Part shown: piece after piece, positions 44,098-54,047 of the stretch
Position numbering within the stretch: position 1 is the first letter of the stretch
How the letters are laid out: every line of letters begins with the position of its first letter
NCBI GenBank assembly: GCA_905221605.1
Contig: CAJNDS010002268.1
Coordinates: 871,732 to 935,731 of the forward strand
Length of the DNA: 64,000 nt
Reading direction: 5' to 3'
Source of the DNA: Symbiodinium natans
Lineage: Eukaryota; Sar; Dinophyceae; Suessiales; Symbiodiniaceae
Translations under genes and position numbers: made by a program
Notes under the pieces: model-generated
What the model was told of the DNA's origin: nothing
Seen by the model: only the letters and a program-made list of their open reading frames with translations
The model's database searches: none

Positions 44098-44109
44098 CTT
44101 TGAGCCCTA

Positions 44110-44700
44110 CACCCCAACCCCTATACCAAACCAGCGATACACCAAGCGCAAGGTTTGGAATCCCCCCCCCCCCCACTCGGGCGCCCTTTGACACATAGCA
44201 AGTAGGGTTCAGTAGGGTCTGGTGTTCAGTGTACCCTAACCCTAAACCCTAAACCCTAAACCCTACACCCTACACCCTAAACCCTAAACCCTAAACCCTA
44301 AACCGTTAGTGTTTAGGGTTTAGGGTTTAGGGTTTAGGGTGTAGGGTTACGGCAGTAGCTCTTCAAGGTGATACGAGACTCAACCATGGAGCCCGTCGCA
44401 CAAAAAGCAAGGAGACCTTGAATCCTAACACCCCAACTCTGGGTTTAGGGTTTAGGGTTTAGGGTTTAGGGTTTAGGGTTTAGGGTTTAGGGTTTAGGGT
44501 TTAGGATTTAGGGTTTAGGGTTTAGGGTTTAGGGTCTCGATAGTGCCAAGTATGGGCCCTTAAGTTGAGTCCCTTGTTGTATAACCCTTTTATACACTAT
44601 GCGTACTAAGGGCCCATACTTCTCATGCCTCTAAGAAAGCTTAAACCGAAATCATAAACCCCAAGCCCTACCTAAACCCTAAAGAAACCCGAAACCCTAG
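44110..44700. other. telomeric tracts with a possible minus exon
   Basis: CCCTAAA and TTTAGGG arrays meet at 44305. 44425-44352 is open on minus (LLAFCATGSMVESRITLKS) and on plus. A family 4-like piece lies at 44535-44640. Confidence 0.4.
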
Positions 44701-44759
44701 CCCTAAACCCTAAACCCTAAACCCTAAACCCTAAATTCTAGCCCCGAAGCACAGCTTCA

Positions 44760-45925
44760 GCACGCTGGCTTCTCGGAGTCTGGGCCAAAGCTTTCTTCAA
44801 GGCCTGCCGCTGTTCTCAAGAGCGTCTTTAACTGGGTTTAGGGTTTAGGGTTTAGGGTTTGGGGTTTGGGGTTTAGGGTTTAGGGTTTGGGGTTTAGGGT
44901 TTAGGGTTTCGGGTTTAGGGTTTAGGGTTTGGGGTTTAGGGTTTAGGGTTTAGGGTTTAGGGTTTAGGGTTTAGGCATGTGTTCAGGTTTGGGGCTTGGG
45001 GCTCAGGGATGTTTAGGGTTTGGGGTTTGGGGTTTGGGGATGATTGGGACTTGGTTTGGGGTTTGGGGTTTAGGGACTATCCCTAAACCCTAAACCCTAA
45101 ACTCTAACCCCTAAACCCTAAATCCTAAACCCTATCAAAATTGGGAGTTAGGGTTTAGGGAACCCTGCAGCCATGTAAGCCCTGCAGCTCGGTCCGTCCT
45201 TGACATCGTCTGTGACGATGGCCTTCACAGGGGGGAAGGTGTCGGGTTTAGGGTTTCGGGTTTAGGGTTTAGGGTTTAGGGTTTAGGGTTTAGGGTTTAG
45301 GGTTTAGGAACCCATCGGGCGATTTCTAAGGGGACTCGTGGCCTTGAGGATGGGTGTAGCACCAGCTTCCAGAGCTTGCCCGATGACGCCGCCAACGACG
45401 CACAGGGCGAAGTTCATGCCATCGTGGACCTAGGGTTTAGGGTTTAGGGTTTGGGGTTTAGGGTTTGGGGTTTGGGGTTTAGGGTTTAGGGTCTAGGGTT
45501 TAGGGTCTAGGGTTAGGGTTGGGGACATTGCGTCGCAGGGATGTTACCTGAAGAAGGGCCTTCACAGGCACAGAGATGCTCAGCAGAGCTGTAAACATAC
45601 AGTGCACAAGCATCTGAGCTGACCTACGTGTTCAAATTGGGGTTTACGAAAATAGGGGCACCCTTTTTGGGGTCCTTATTGTAGGGGGATCCTACTATTT
45701 GGGGGTCTCTTTTTAGGGTACCCCTATTTTCGTAAACCCCCAAATCAACCTGCTTGAGTACGATGCATGTACGCGCATCTCTTCACACGCCTGCATCCAC
45801 AGCTTCTTTGAGGAGTCCAGAAATGGATCTGAAAATAAGAATTACCCATGTGCACTTTTCAAGTCAGCAAGAATCCTTTCGCAAACTTGGGAAGATCTAA
45901 GACAGGATGAGGCTCAACGCCCTGC
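44760..45925 (-). CDS. minus gene for a multi-pass membrane protein, unknown family
   Basis: 45925-45853 (SQVCERILADLKSAHG, GTAATT donor), 45829-45743 (PFLDSSKKLWMQACEEMRV, ends GGGG|GTTTACG), then a family 8 hairpin as intron, 45610-45552 (MLVHCMFTALLSISVPVK, GTAACA donor), 45428-45310 (GMNFALCVVGGVIGQALEAG), 45245-45165 (FPPVKAIVTDDVKDGPSC) and perhaps 44835-44763 (LLRTAAGLEESFGPDS, TGA). The intron 45309-45246 is almost pure CCCTAAA and lacks an AG at its 3' end. Hydrophobic segments suggest a transporter-like protein. Confidence 0.45.
45634..45742 (-). mobile_element. hairpin element family 8 as an intron
   Basis: On the minus strand begins GTTTACGAAAATAGGGG at the exon edge, ends CCCCTATTTTCGTAAAC then ACACGTAG. 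Other copies: 7483-7592, 13318-13405 and 38425-38510. Confidence 0.65.
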
Positions 45926-46293
45926 AAGCCTGAACCCTAAATGCGTAAGGCGAGGCGTATCCTGCACCCCGAGCACCCTAAATTCAAAGCTGAGTTTACG
46001 AATCCAGAGCCTCAAAGCCATTGTAGCGCAGTAACCATATTATAATAAGGGTACCCTTTTTGGGGTTGGTTACCTTAAAAAGGGAACCTTGAACCAAACA
46101 AAGGGCAAAAGGGTACGACCCGACCCGGCTACCAAGAAACATTGACTAATTTAGGGTTTAGGAAGTTTAGGGTTTAGGGATTAGGGTTTAGGGTTGAGGG
46201 TTTAGGGAAATTTCCGTGAGTCATAAACAGACTGCTGCTATGGTTACAAGGTATAGTCCTCATTTTAACTTCTACTTGTAAGAGTGCGCACGC

Positions 46294-46834
46294 GATGGAG
46301 AAGCGCCCCAATCCGCAAACCCTAAACCCAACCCTAAACCAAAAAAACCCGAAAAGCCCAAAAAATCCTAAACCCTAAAGCTTAAAACCCTAAACCCTAA
46401 ACCCCTAAACCCCAAAACACACCGACCCTAAACTCTAAACCCTAACAACCAAAACCCTAAAACAGCTAAACCCCTGACGCCCTAAACCCCGAAACCCTAC
46501 ACTCTAAACCCTAAAATGCAAAACCCTAAAACCCAGACCCCCCAGACCCTCAACCCTAAACCCAGCAGTCCCAAGGAGCTTTTTCGTCGTGGCAGATGAG
46601 CCTCAACTGAACTTGGAGGGTTTCGGGTTTAGGGTTTAGGGGTTCAGGATTGTAGGGTTTTTGCGGTTTAGGGTTTAGGATTTGGGGTTTGGGGTTTGGG
46701 GGTTAGGGGTTTAGGGTTTAGGGTTTAGGGTTCTAGCAACCAAAAAAAATTATATCAAAAAAAGGTTCCCAGGACCCTAAGGAGCTGGATCTCGGCCACC
46801 ACCGCGGCGACCCAGGGTTGGAAGAACTGTGAGT
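46294..46834 (+). CDS. small plus gene
   Basis: ATG at about 46293 (MEKRPNPQ), exon 46566-46618 (VPRSFFVVADEPQLNLEG, ends G|GTTTCGG) and 46777-46834 (DPKELDLGHHRGDPGLEEL, TGA). The introns are degenerate CCCTAAA and TTTAGGG tracts. The first exon is the least certain. Confidence 0.4.
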
Positions 46835-47166
46835 CGGCCTGCTGAGCACTTGCTACAGGGTTTTGGGTTTGGGATTTAGGGTTTAGGGCTCAGGGTTTAG
46901 GGTTTAGGGTTTCGGGTTTAGAGTTAGGGTTTAACGAAAATTGGTAATTTGGGGTAGCTTGAATTATCCTTCGAGACAAGGTTTTGGAGAATTATCTAGG
47001 CTCATGAACGCATCATGCTGAATCTGGGGCTGAAAGCAAAACCCTAAACTGTAAACCCTGAACCCAAGAAAGGGACCCTAAGCCCTAAGCCCTAAACCCT
47101 AAACCCTAGAACCCTAAACTTAAACCCTGAACCCAATAAAGGGACTCTTAGACCCCAAGCCGAACG

Positions 47167-50100
47167 TTAAGGGGCCGGATCCTCCGCAGCCTTGCGGACG
47201 TCGTACTTTGACTGTTTACGGTTGCGGGCTTGGGGTTTAGGGTTTAGGGTGTAGGGACCCTAGACCCTAAACCCTGAACCCTAAACCCTAAACAATAAAA
47301 CCCTCCGAAAACTACCCCCGCCAATTCACCGGAAACGCAAGAATTTCCAGTCTAGCCAAGTAAATCCCAGCAACCCAATAACCAAAAGGGTGCCCCTTTT
47401 GGCTCCATACTGGGAGGTTCATGGTACTTTAACACCAATTATAACTGGACTTATAGCCCTACTTATACTTGGGATAACCCCATACGGCCCTTTAGGGGTA
47501 TTATAAGTAGCATCATAAGCCCAAGTATAAGTAGTAACTAAGCCCCATGAACCGTAGGTTTAAACCCCTGAGATCTGGCCTGGTACATGATGTGCTTCAG
47601 ACCCAGCTGCGTGAGCTCATCGTACATCTGAGCGGGCTCGTGGAAAAGGCGCACGGTCATGTCCTGAGCCGAAGGGTTTAGGGTTTAGGGTTTAGGGTTT
47701 AGGGTTTAGGGTTTCGGGTTTAGGGGTTCTACCTTGGACCCTTAAGGTTGCAGCCCTGAGTTTTGGGGAACCTTTTTAAAGATCCTTAAGGTAGTGTAAG
47801 GGCCATGATACGAGTATCTTAAGGGGAACCTTTAAGGGTACAACCTTAGGGGTACGAGAGGGGTACGGGTCTTAATCCCTCGATTCTTACCTTGGGGACG
47901 AACCGGACCCTCACAGGATTTAGGGTCCATGTACGTTAACACACCCCAGTGTAACATAGAGTACATGGCCCCAAAACCCTAAAACCCTAAACCTTCCATG
48001 GTTCGCTATACCGTATTTAGAAATGCTGTCGGGCGAGCTTCGAGCGTCTTGCTGACAATGAAAGCTAGTCGCATCCAGGATTGGTTGAAATGATGGGACA
48101 CCTCAGGGCAGCGATCATGGTTTGGGGTTTAGGGTTTGGTGTTTAGGGTTTAGGGTTTAGGGTATGGGGTTTGGGGTTTGGGGTTTAGGGTTAGGAGGCT
48201 CATGTTGGTGATTCTCTTCTCCACAGAAACACACCGCCAGGAAAGCATCACTGCAGCTTCGCAGAAACTAGGTCCTTGGGATGTTCACCCTTAGATTAAC
48301 AGTCCTTCAGAGGGATAGTCGTAGGGGGATACTGTACTCCTAACCCTAAATCCCAAACCTCAAAACCCCTAAACCCTAAACCCTAAACCCTAGGACTGCT
48401 AGTATAAGGGGGAACATCCCAACTGGGTCCTCCCTAGTCAATGCTTGCATGACCTCTACACGAAATCACCCGACAGCGTCTGGGCCCCACATGCCTAACC
48501 TCTAAACCCTAAGCCCTAAGCCCTAAGGTTTAGGGTTGAGGTCTTATCCAAAAACCCAAAAGCCTAAACCCTAAACCCGCCTGCTCGTGCTCGCGGAAGA
48601 GTCGCTCAAAGCTCCGTTTGCCCAGCTTCTGTCGCTGCTCAGTGCTGAGCCCTGAGTTCAAAACCCCCGACGCTTTGATCGAGAAAAAAGGGGTTAGGGT
48701 TTAACCCTTTAGGGTTTAGGGTTTAGGGTATGGGGTTTAGGGTCTGTAGGGTTTAGGGTTTAGGGTCTGGGGTTTAGGGTTTAGGGTTTAGGGCTTAGGG
48801 AGCTCACCACCCCTGGATGAAGGATTAGGGTTTAGGATGTAAGGGCCTATTGCCGCATAGTTCAGGCATATAGCTGAGTTCATAGTCAGAATCCTTATCT
48901 GGCGTAAGGTATAGTTCCTTAATCAAGAGGTACTGGGTTTTCTGGGTACTCCGTAGTTTCTGAGTTTCGGCTTTCGGGTTGTAAGATTTATGGTCCGCAC
49001 ATTTTAATGAGGATAAAACACCTAAACCCCAAACCGTATGAACCCAACAATTGTGTTCAAGTGGCCCCCCAAGGTTCTCTGGCGATCCTTTTGCAACTAA
49101 ACCCTAAACCCTAAGCCCTAAACCCTAAACCCTAAACCCTACGCCCTAAACCCTAAACCCTACACCCAACCCTTTCCGAAGGAAGCCCGGCAACCGAGAC
49201 TAGACCCAAGAGTAACCTAGGAACAAAAAGGGTGCCCTTGTTTTCGGTCTAAAGGGGCTTCTAAGGAAACCTAAGCCCTAAAACGGGAATAAGGAAACCT
49301 AAGCCCTAAAAAAGGGGTATAAGGAAACCTAAGCCCTAAAAAAGGGTATAAGGAAACCTAAGCCCTAACAACAGGGTATAAGGAAACCTAAGCCCTAAAA
49401 AAGGGAGCAAGGGCCTACTCTGGGTCGCATGGGAAAATTCTGGAATTCTACCGTTCACAACTGGCCGGTGTTTTTTCGCAGTTGGCCCTGGCAACTCGTT
49501 GGAAAATATTCTTAGACAAGATCCCCTTAAACCCCCACCCCAAGCCCTTTCACCGGAAAAAAAGCAAACAGTCCAAAGGGTCCAACCCTAATCCCAAAAC
49601 CCATCTTTGGTCTAGTATCCCTAAACCCTAAACCCTAAACCCTAAACCCTAAACCCTAAACCCTAAACCCTAAACCCTAAACCCTAAACCCTAAACCCTA
49701 AACCCTACCCTCCCAGCTTTGGTCCCAAGCCCAGCCTGAGACAAAGCTTTGCACTGGCTTGGCATACTTGCCAGGCAGTGGGAGCGATTGCTCCTTGGTA
49801 GCCAAGGTACCATAGGGTTTAGGGTTTAGGGTTTAGGGTGTAGGGTTTAGGGTTTAGGGTTTAGGGTTTAGGGTTTAGGGTTTAGGGTTTAGGGTTTAGG
49901 GTTTAGGGTTTAGGGATTTCCGCAAAATTGGAGTACCCTTGACGTACCACAATCGTCGGACCCCCTCTCCAATGGTCAGGTACTTTCATGCAGCAAAGCC
50001 CTCCTAAAACCCTCCTAGACCCTAAGCCCTAAACCCTGAACCCCAAACCCTAAACCCTAAACCCTTAGTTAAGGTGTTTTTACACCAAAACGGCAAAGGG

Positions 50101-50797
50101 CACCACTGCACCACCAAGGCTCCAAGCGATCGGCAATGCAAGTCCAGACTGCTATCCTGGGTTCAGGGATTTAGGGTTTAGAGCTAAGGTTTAGGGTTTA
50201 GGGTTTAGGGATTAGGAAGTAGGGTTTAGGGTTTAGGTTTCGGGGGTTTAGGTAGGGTTTAGGTTCAGGGTCTAAGGTTTAGTTCATGGTTTAGGGTGGA
50301 TGTGTTGGAGACTACCGCAAGTGAGCTGCTGCTCTACGTGACAGTTGCCTGCACAGACTGGGACGCGATGGCCTTCGATGGCCCTCAACATATTCCTAAA
50401 CCCTAAACCCTAAACCCTAAACCCTAAACCCTAAACCCTAAACCCTACATTCTGCGTCCGCGAAGCCAAGCACTCTCGTGCTTGGAGTCCCAGCCATCGG
50501 GAAGAAGGGCCCGAGCTGAGGCGAGCAGGCACGTCTGGAAGTCCTGGTTGGGTTTAGGGTTTAGGGTTTAGGGCTTAGGGTTTAGAAGGTTTAGAAGGTT
50601 TAGAAGGTTTAGAAGGTTTAGAAGGTTTAGAAGGTTTAGAAGTTTTTAGGGTTTTAGGGTTTTAGGGTTTCTAGCAATCTAGGGTATCTAGCGTAGGGTA
50701 TCTAGGGTATTAGGATAGTCGGGTACTTGGGTTAAGGGTATAAGGTTCTGGGCTGAGGGTTTAGGGTTGTCTCGCTTGCAACGTGTTGTTCAGACAT
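47167..50797 (-). CDS. globin-like multi-exon minus gene (tentative)
   Basis: Candidate exons in order: 50828-50779 (contains MSEQHVASETT), 50547-50441 (LLASARALLPDGWDSKHES), 50392-50310 (in phase, IEGHRVPVCAGNCHVEQQ), 49978-49925 (in phase, PDHWRGGPTIVVRQG), 49811-49707, 49498-49430, 49098-49032 (RTLGGHLNTIVGFIR), 48678-48575 (LSTEQRQKLGKRSFERLF), 48112-48019 (FNQSWMRLAFIVSKTLEA), 47665-47565 (in phase, AQMYDELTQLGLKHIMY) and 47229-47167 (KYDVRKAAEDPAP, TAA). The segments LGLKHIMY and LSTEQRQKL resemble the proximal-His helix and N-terminus of globins; this is by eye only. It may be two genes. Confidence 0.35.
48275..48422. mobile_element. family 2 hairpin with telomeric insert in the loop
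   Basis: TTGGGATGTTCACCCTTAGA against AGTATAAGGGGGAACATCCC; the loop is CCCTAAA-type. Flanks CTAGGTCC and CTGGGTCC fit an 8-bp duplication with one change. On the minus strand the flank gives GT...AG ends. Confidence 0.65.
49265..49400. repeat. 28-bp tandem repeat inside an outer-type hairpin
   Basis: Four to five copies of GGAAACCTAAGCCCTAAAAA-GGGTATAA within the element 49201-49427. Confidence 0.8.
50578..50645 (+). repeat. 9-bp variant array TTTAGAAGG
   Basis: About seven identical units next to TTTAGGG; another case of a private homogenised variant. Confidence 0.9.
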
Positions 50798-50829
50798 CAC
50801 CGCACTTTGGCTGCCAGTATGTGACTCAC

Positions 50830-52260
50830 ACTAGCACTAAACCCTAAAGCCTAAACCCCAAACCCTAAATGTGTGCTAACCCTAAACCCTACAACCCCTA
50901 AACCCCCAAACGCCAATTCCGGCACCCTGAAACCGCAGACACCGGAAACCGAAACCCTACCTACACCCCTAAACCCCCAAACGACAAACCCGAAACCCTA
51001 CACCCTCTAACCCCCAAATCCCGTAAACCCCAACACCATAAACCCTAAACTCCTAAACCCCTAAACCCTAAACCCTGAACCCTAAACCCCTAAATCCCCA
51101 CACCCCAAAACCCCCAAACCCCTAAACCCCTAAAACCTAAACCCTAAACCTCAAAGCCCCTAAAGCCCTAAACTGGCAAGCCTGAGCCACGGTCCTTCAG
51201 AAGGATCGGGCCCGATATCTCTCGGAAGATGCGGAGCCTGGATTTAAGGGCTTCTTAAGGACTCTAAGGTCTTGTCTGGCGTTTCAGGGCTTTTAAGGGC
51301 TTTAAGGGTGTTGAGGGCGTTAAGGGCTTTTAAGGGCTTTGAAGGGCTTTGAAGGGCTTTTAAGGGCTTTAAGGGCTGTAAAGGGCATCAAGGACTGTAA
51401 GAAACCCTAAACCCTAAACCCCCAACCCTAAACCCTAAACACCTTCAAGGGATTTGAGTGCTGAAGGGTCTTAAGGGCTTAGGGGTTTGGGGTTTATGGT
51501 GCAGGTGTTCGGGGCTTTTGCGGAAGCTAAAGGCTGAAAAGGTTCGGGGCTTCGGGTTGCAGGGTTTAGGGCTTAGGGTTTGGGGTTAGGATTTCGGCTT
51601 TGGGGCTTAGGGTTTAGGGGTCTGGGGACTTAGGGTTTAGGGTTTAGGGCTAGGGTTTAGGGCTTCCATCAGGCGATCCTTGGCAACCCAGACTTGTACT
51701 GAACACGCCTCAAAGCCCTAAAGCCTTAAACCCTGAGCACCAAACCCAAAACCCTAAATGCCCCAAACACCCCGAACACCCTAAACCCCAAACCCCAAAC
51801 CCCGAACCCTAAACCCTCAACCCTAAACCCCCAAACCCCAAAAACCATATTCCTAACTCTGATCCTCTCAATCCCAATAAGGGAAAATGCGAAACAACCC
51901 AAGGTCCATAAACCCTAAACCCTAAACCCATAAACCCCAAAAGCCCTCAACCCTCAACCCCCAACCCCCAACCCCCAACCCTCAACCCCCAACCCTCAAC
52001 CCCCAACCCTCAACCCCCAACCCTCAACCCCCAACCCTCAACCCTCAACCCCCAACCCTCAACCCCCAAGCACGGCTCTCCGTCTAAGGCAGCGAAATGG
52101 GCCCTTAATATGGTCCCTGACCTTCTTTGAAGGGTTCTGATGTATGAGCCCTCGGCTTGTCTAGCGTATCTAAGGGGTCCCCGTTTGAGGGCCCATACTA
52201 AGGGACCATGTAGCCCTAAACCCTAAACCCTAAACCCTAAATCCTAAACCCTAAACCCTA
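50830..52260. other. degenerate telomeric repeats with few exons
   Basis: CCCTAAA variants (50830-51170), TTAAGGGC repeats (51255-51390), CCCCCAACCCTCAA repeats (51950-52070) and a family 4 hairpin (52088-52215). Short candidates: plus 51201-51242 (DRARYLSEDAEP) and minus 51700-51665 (VWVAKDRLMEA). No gene model. Confidence 0.45.
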
Positions 52261-52264
52261 AACC

Positions 52265-52350
52265 CTAAGACTCAGTGCGGCTGTGCCGCGCAGCCACGTC
52301 GCATGCGCAGTCCAAGCTTCCTGCACGTCCACCACCCGAACAACCCTGTG
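52265..52350 (-). CDS. isolated exon, strand uncertain
   Basis: The minus strand reads VVRVVDVQEAWTAHATWLRG; the plus strand reads PRRMRSPSFLHVHHPNNP and has a canonical acceptor and GTTTAA donor. Both are open; I cannot choose firmly. Confidence 0.3.
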
Positions 52351-52389
52351 TTGGGTTTAAGGTTTAGGGTTTAGGGTTTAGGGCTTAGG

Positions 52390-52453
52390 GCTTAGGGCTT
52401 GGGGCTTGGGGCTTGGGGCTTGGGGCTTGGGGCTTGGGGCTTGGGGCTTGGGG
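52390..52453 (+). repeat. GGGGCTT variant array
   Basis: About nine TTGGGGC units flanked by TTTAGGG and TTAGGGC units. Confidence 0.9.
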
Positions 52454-52843
52454 CCTAGGGCTTAGGGTTTAGGGCTAGGGTTTAGGGTTTAAGGTTTAGG
52501 GTTTAGGGTTTACGTTTAGGGCTTAGGGCTTACTGAGTGTTGCACTAAAGCCCTTTGAACGTAGTTTAACAATAAGTTCCCTTAAAATGGAAAGAAGGGA
52601 AATTCAAAATTCGATACCAGAGCACTACCCAGTTTAGGGTTTGGGGTTTATGGTTTAGGGTTTAGGGTTGAGGGTTTAGGCTTTAGGGTAGGAGGTTCAT
52701 GGGTTTTTATAAGTAGGGTTTGAATTCTGCTAGCTTTGCACATGACCCCTTTTGGAGGTACTTATGACCCTCTGACAACTACCCGTGAACCTCCAAGTAC
52801 GAAAGCCTACCAACATCGTCTCCCTTGAGCGGTTTACACGAAG

Positions 52844-53220
52844 GTGGCGTTAATTAACCTTCTATCCCTCTTCTCGCTAAAACTTAGACCAGGTCGCTAC
52901 TTCATGTTTCAAACTGTTGCTTGCAATGCTGCCCAGCCATTTACAAGTTCAGGATTGGGGGTTTGGCTGGGCCGAGGCTCAAGCCAGTGGGATTTGCTGA
53001 AGTTGCGTTGGAATTTGGGGTCCAAGAAAGGGGGGGGGGACTCTTTGGGTGTAGGTCGGGCTGATTGTTGAGACTCTAAACTTTAAACTTAAAGCCCCTA
53101 AACCCTAAACTTCCAAAATCGGGCTATACATCCTTCGTCGCCATTGACTGCAGGAGCCAGAAGCGTTTCGAAGAGCTGCAGAAGGATTTTGATGAGAGGC
53201 CTGAGATCTTAATGAGCTAA
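52844..53220 (+). CDS. plus gene, last two exons
   Basis: 52844-53030 (YFMFQTVACNAAQPFTSSG, SQWDLLKLRWNLGSKK) and 53144-53220 (QKRFEELQKDFDERPEILMS, TAA) after a GACTGCAG acceptor. The second is acidic and helical. A family 1 hairpin (52689-52802) precedes. Not recognised. Confidence 0.5.
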
Positions 53221-53317
53221 AGTGACCAAAAGACGGGCGCCCTTACAAGGGGTTATATGGGGTCTATTTAGGTGCTACAAGGGTAGATAGGGACCAGCAA
53301 AGGCGTATACTGTACTC

Positions 53318-53758
53318 TCAAAGAATCTGGGATGGGTCTAGACTCAGGATAAGTTCTTGGGGGCCTGACAGCAAAACGAGGAGAATGCAGGCCTCTCCCG
53401 ACCCTTCAGCATTAGGGACCCTAAACCCGAAACCCGAAACCCCAAAGATGATGGGGCCACTTGGAGAGACCCAGGCGAGTCCAACCCAAACCTCAACCAG
53501 AAATGAAGCCTGGACTTGGTCACACCGCAATCTTCTGGCGCCGCTGGTGTAGGGTCTAGGAGAGACTCCTATACTCCTTAGGTAAGGAATCTTCCTTGGA
53601 CCAATATAAGGAACCCTATTATAACTTAAGGGATGTTCCTTAATAAAGGGCATTGGAGTCCCTGGGTATGCAATGGGCCACAAGCCCCTTGTACGTGCCG
53701 TTGAGCGGCAAGTTCGCGTTGATGATGCCCGCGTTCATGGTCACAAGCTCAGAAAAGC
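53318..53758 (-). CDS. minus gene, three segments, unknown product
   Basis: 53758-53665 (LVTMNAGIINANLPLNGTYK), a family 7 hairpin as intron, then about 53556-53425 (CDQVQASFLVEVWVGLAWVS) and 53413-53318 (GSGEACILLVLLSGPQE to SLDPSQIL, TGA). Between the last two lies GTTTCGGGTTTCGGGTTTAG, which is in frame and could be either a 37-nt GT-AG intron or translated. Confidence 0.5.
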
Positions 53759-54047
53759 CCTCAGTTTAGGCTTAGGCTTTAGGAGTCTCTAGACCCAAGA
53801 GCAACCTAGGAACAAGGGTATCCTTGGGAACCGAAACCCTAAAAAGAGAGAATAAGGGCCTGCCCTAAGTCCTAGTTCTTGATTCCCCCCCCCCCCGCCC
53901 CCCGCCCGAACCCTAAACCCTACACCCCTAAACCCCCCCCCCCTCCCCCACCCTCTGTCATGTCCGTTGATGTGCTACGGCTGCGGCAGCTCTAAAAAGA
54001 GAACCGAAAAAAAATGGGCCTCGGGTTTTGGGTTTAAGGTTTAGGGT

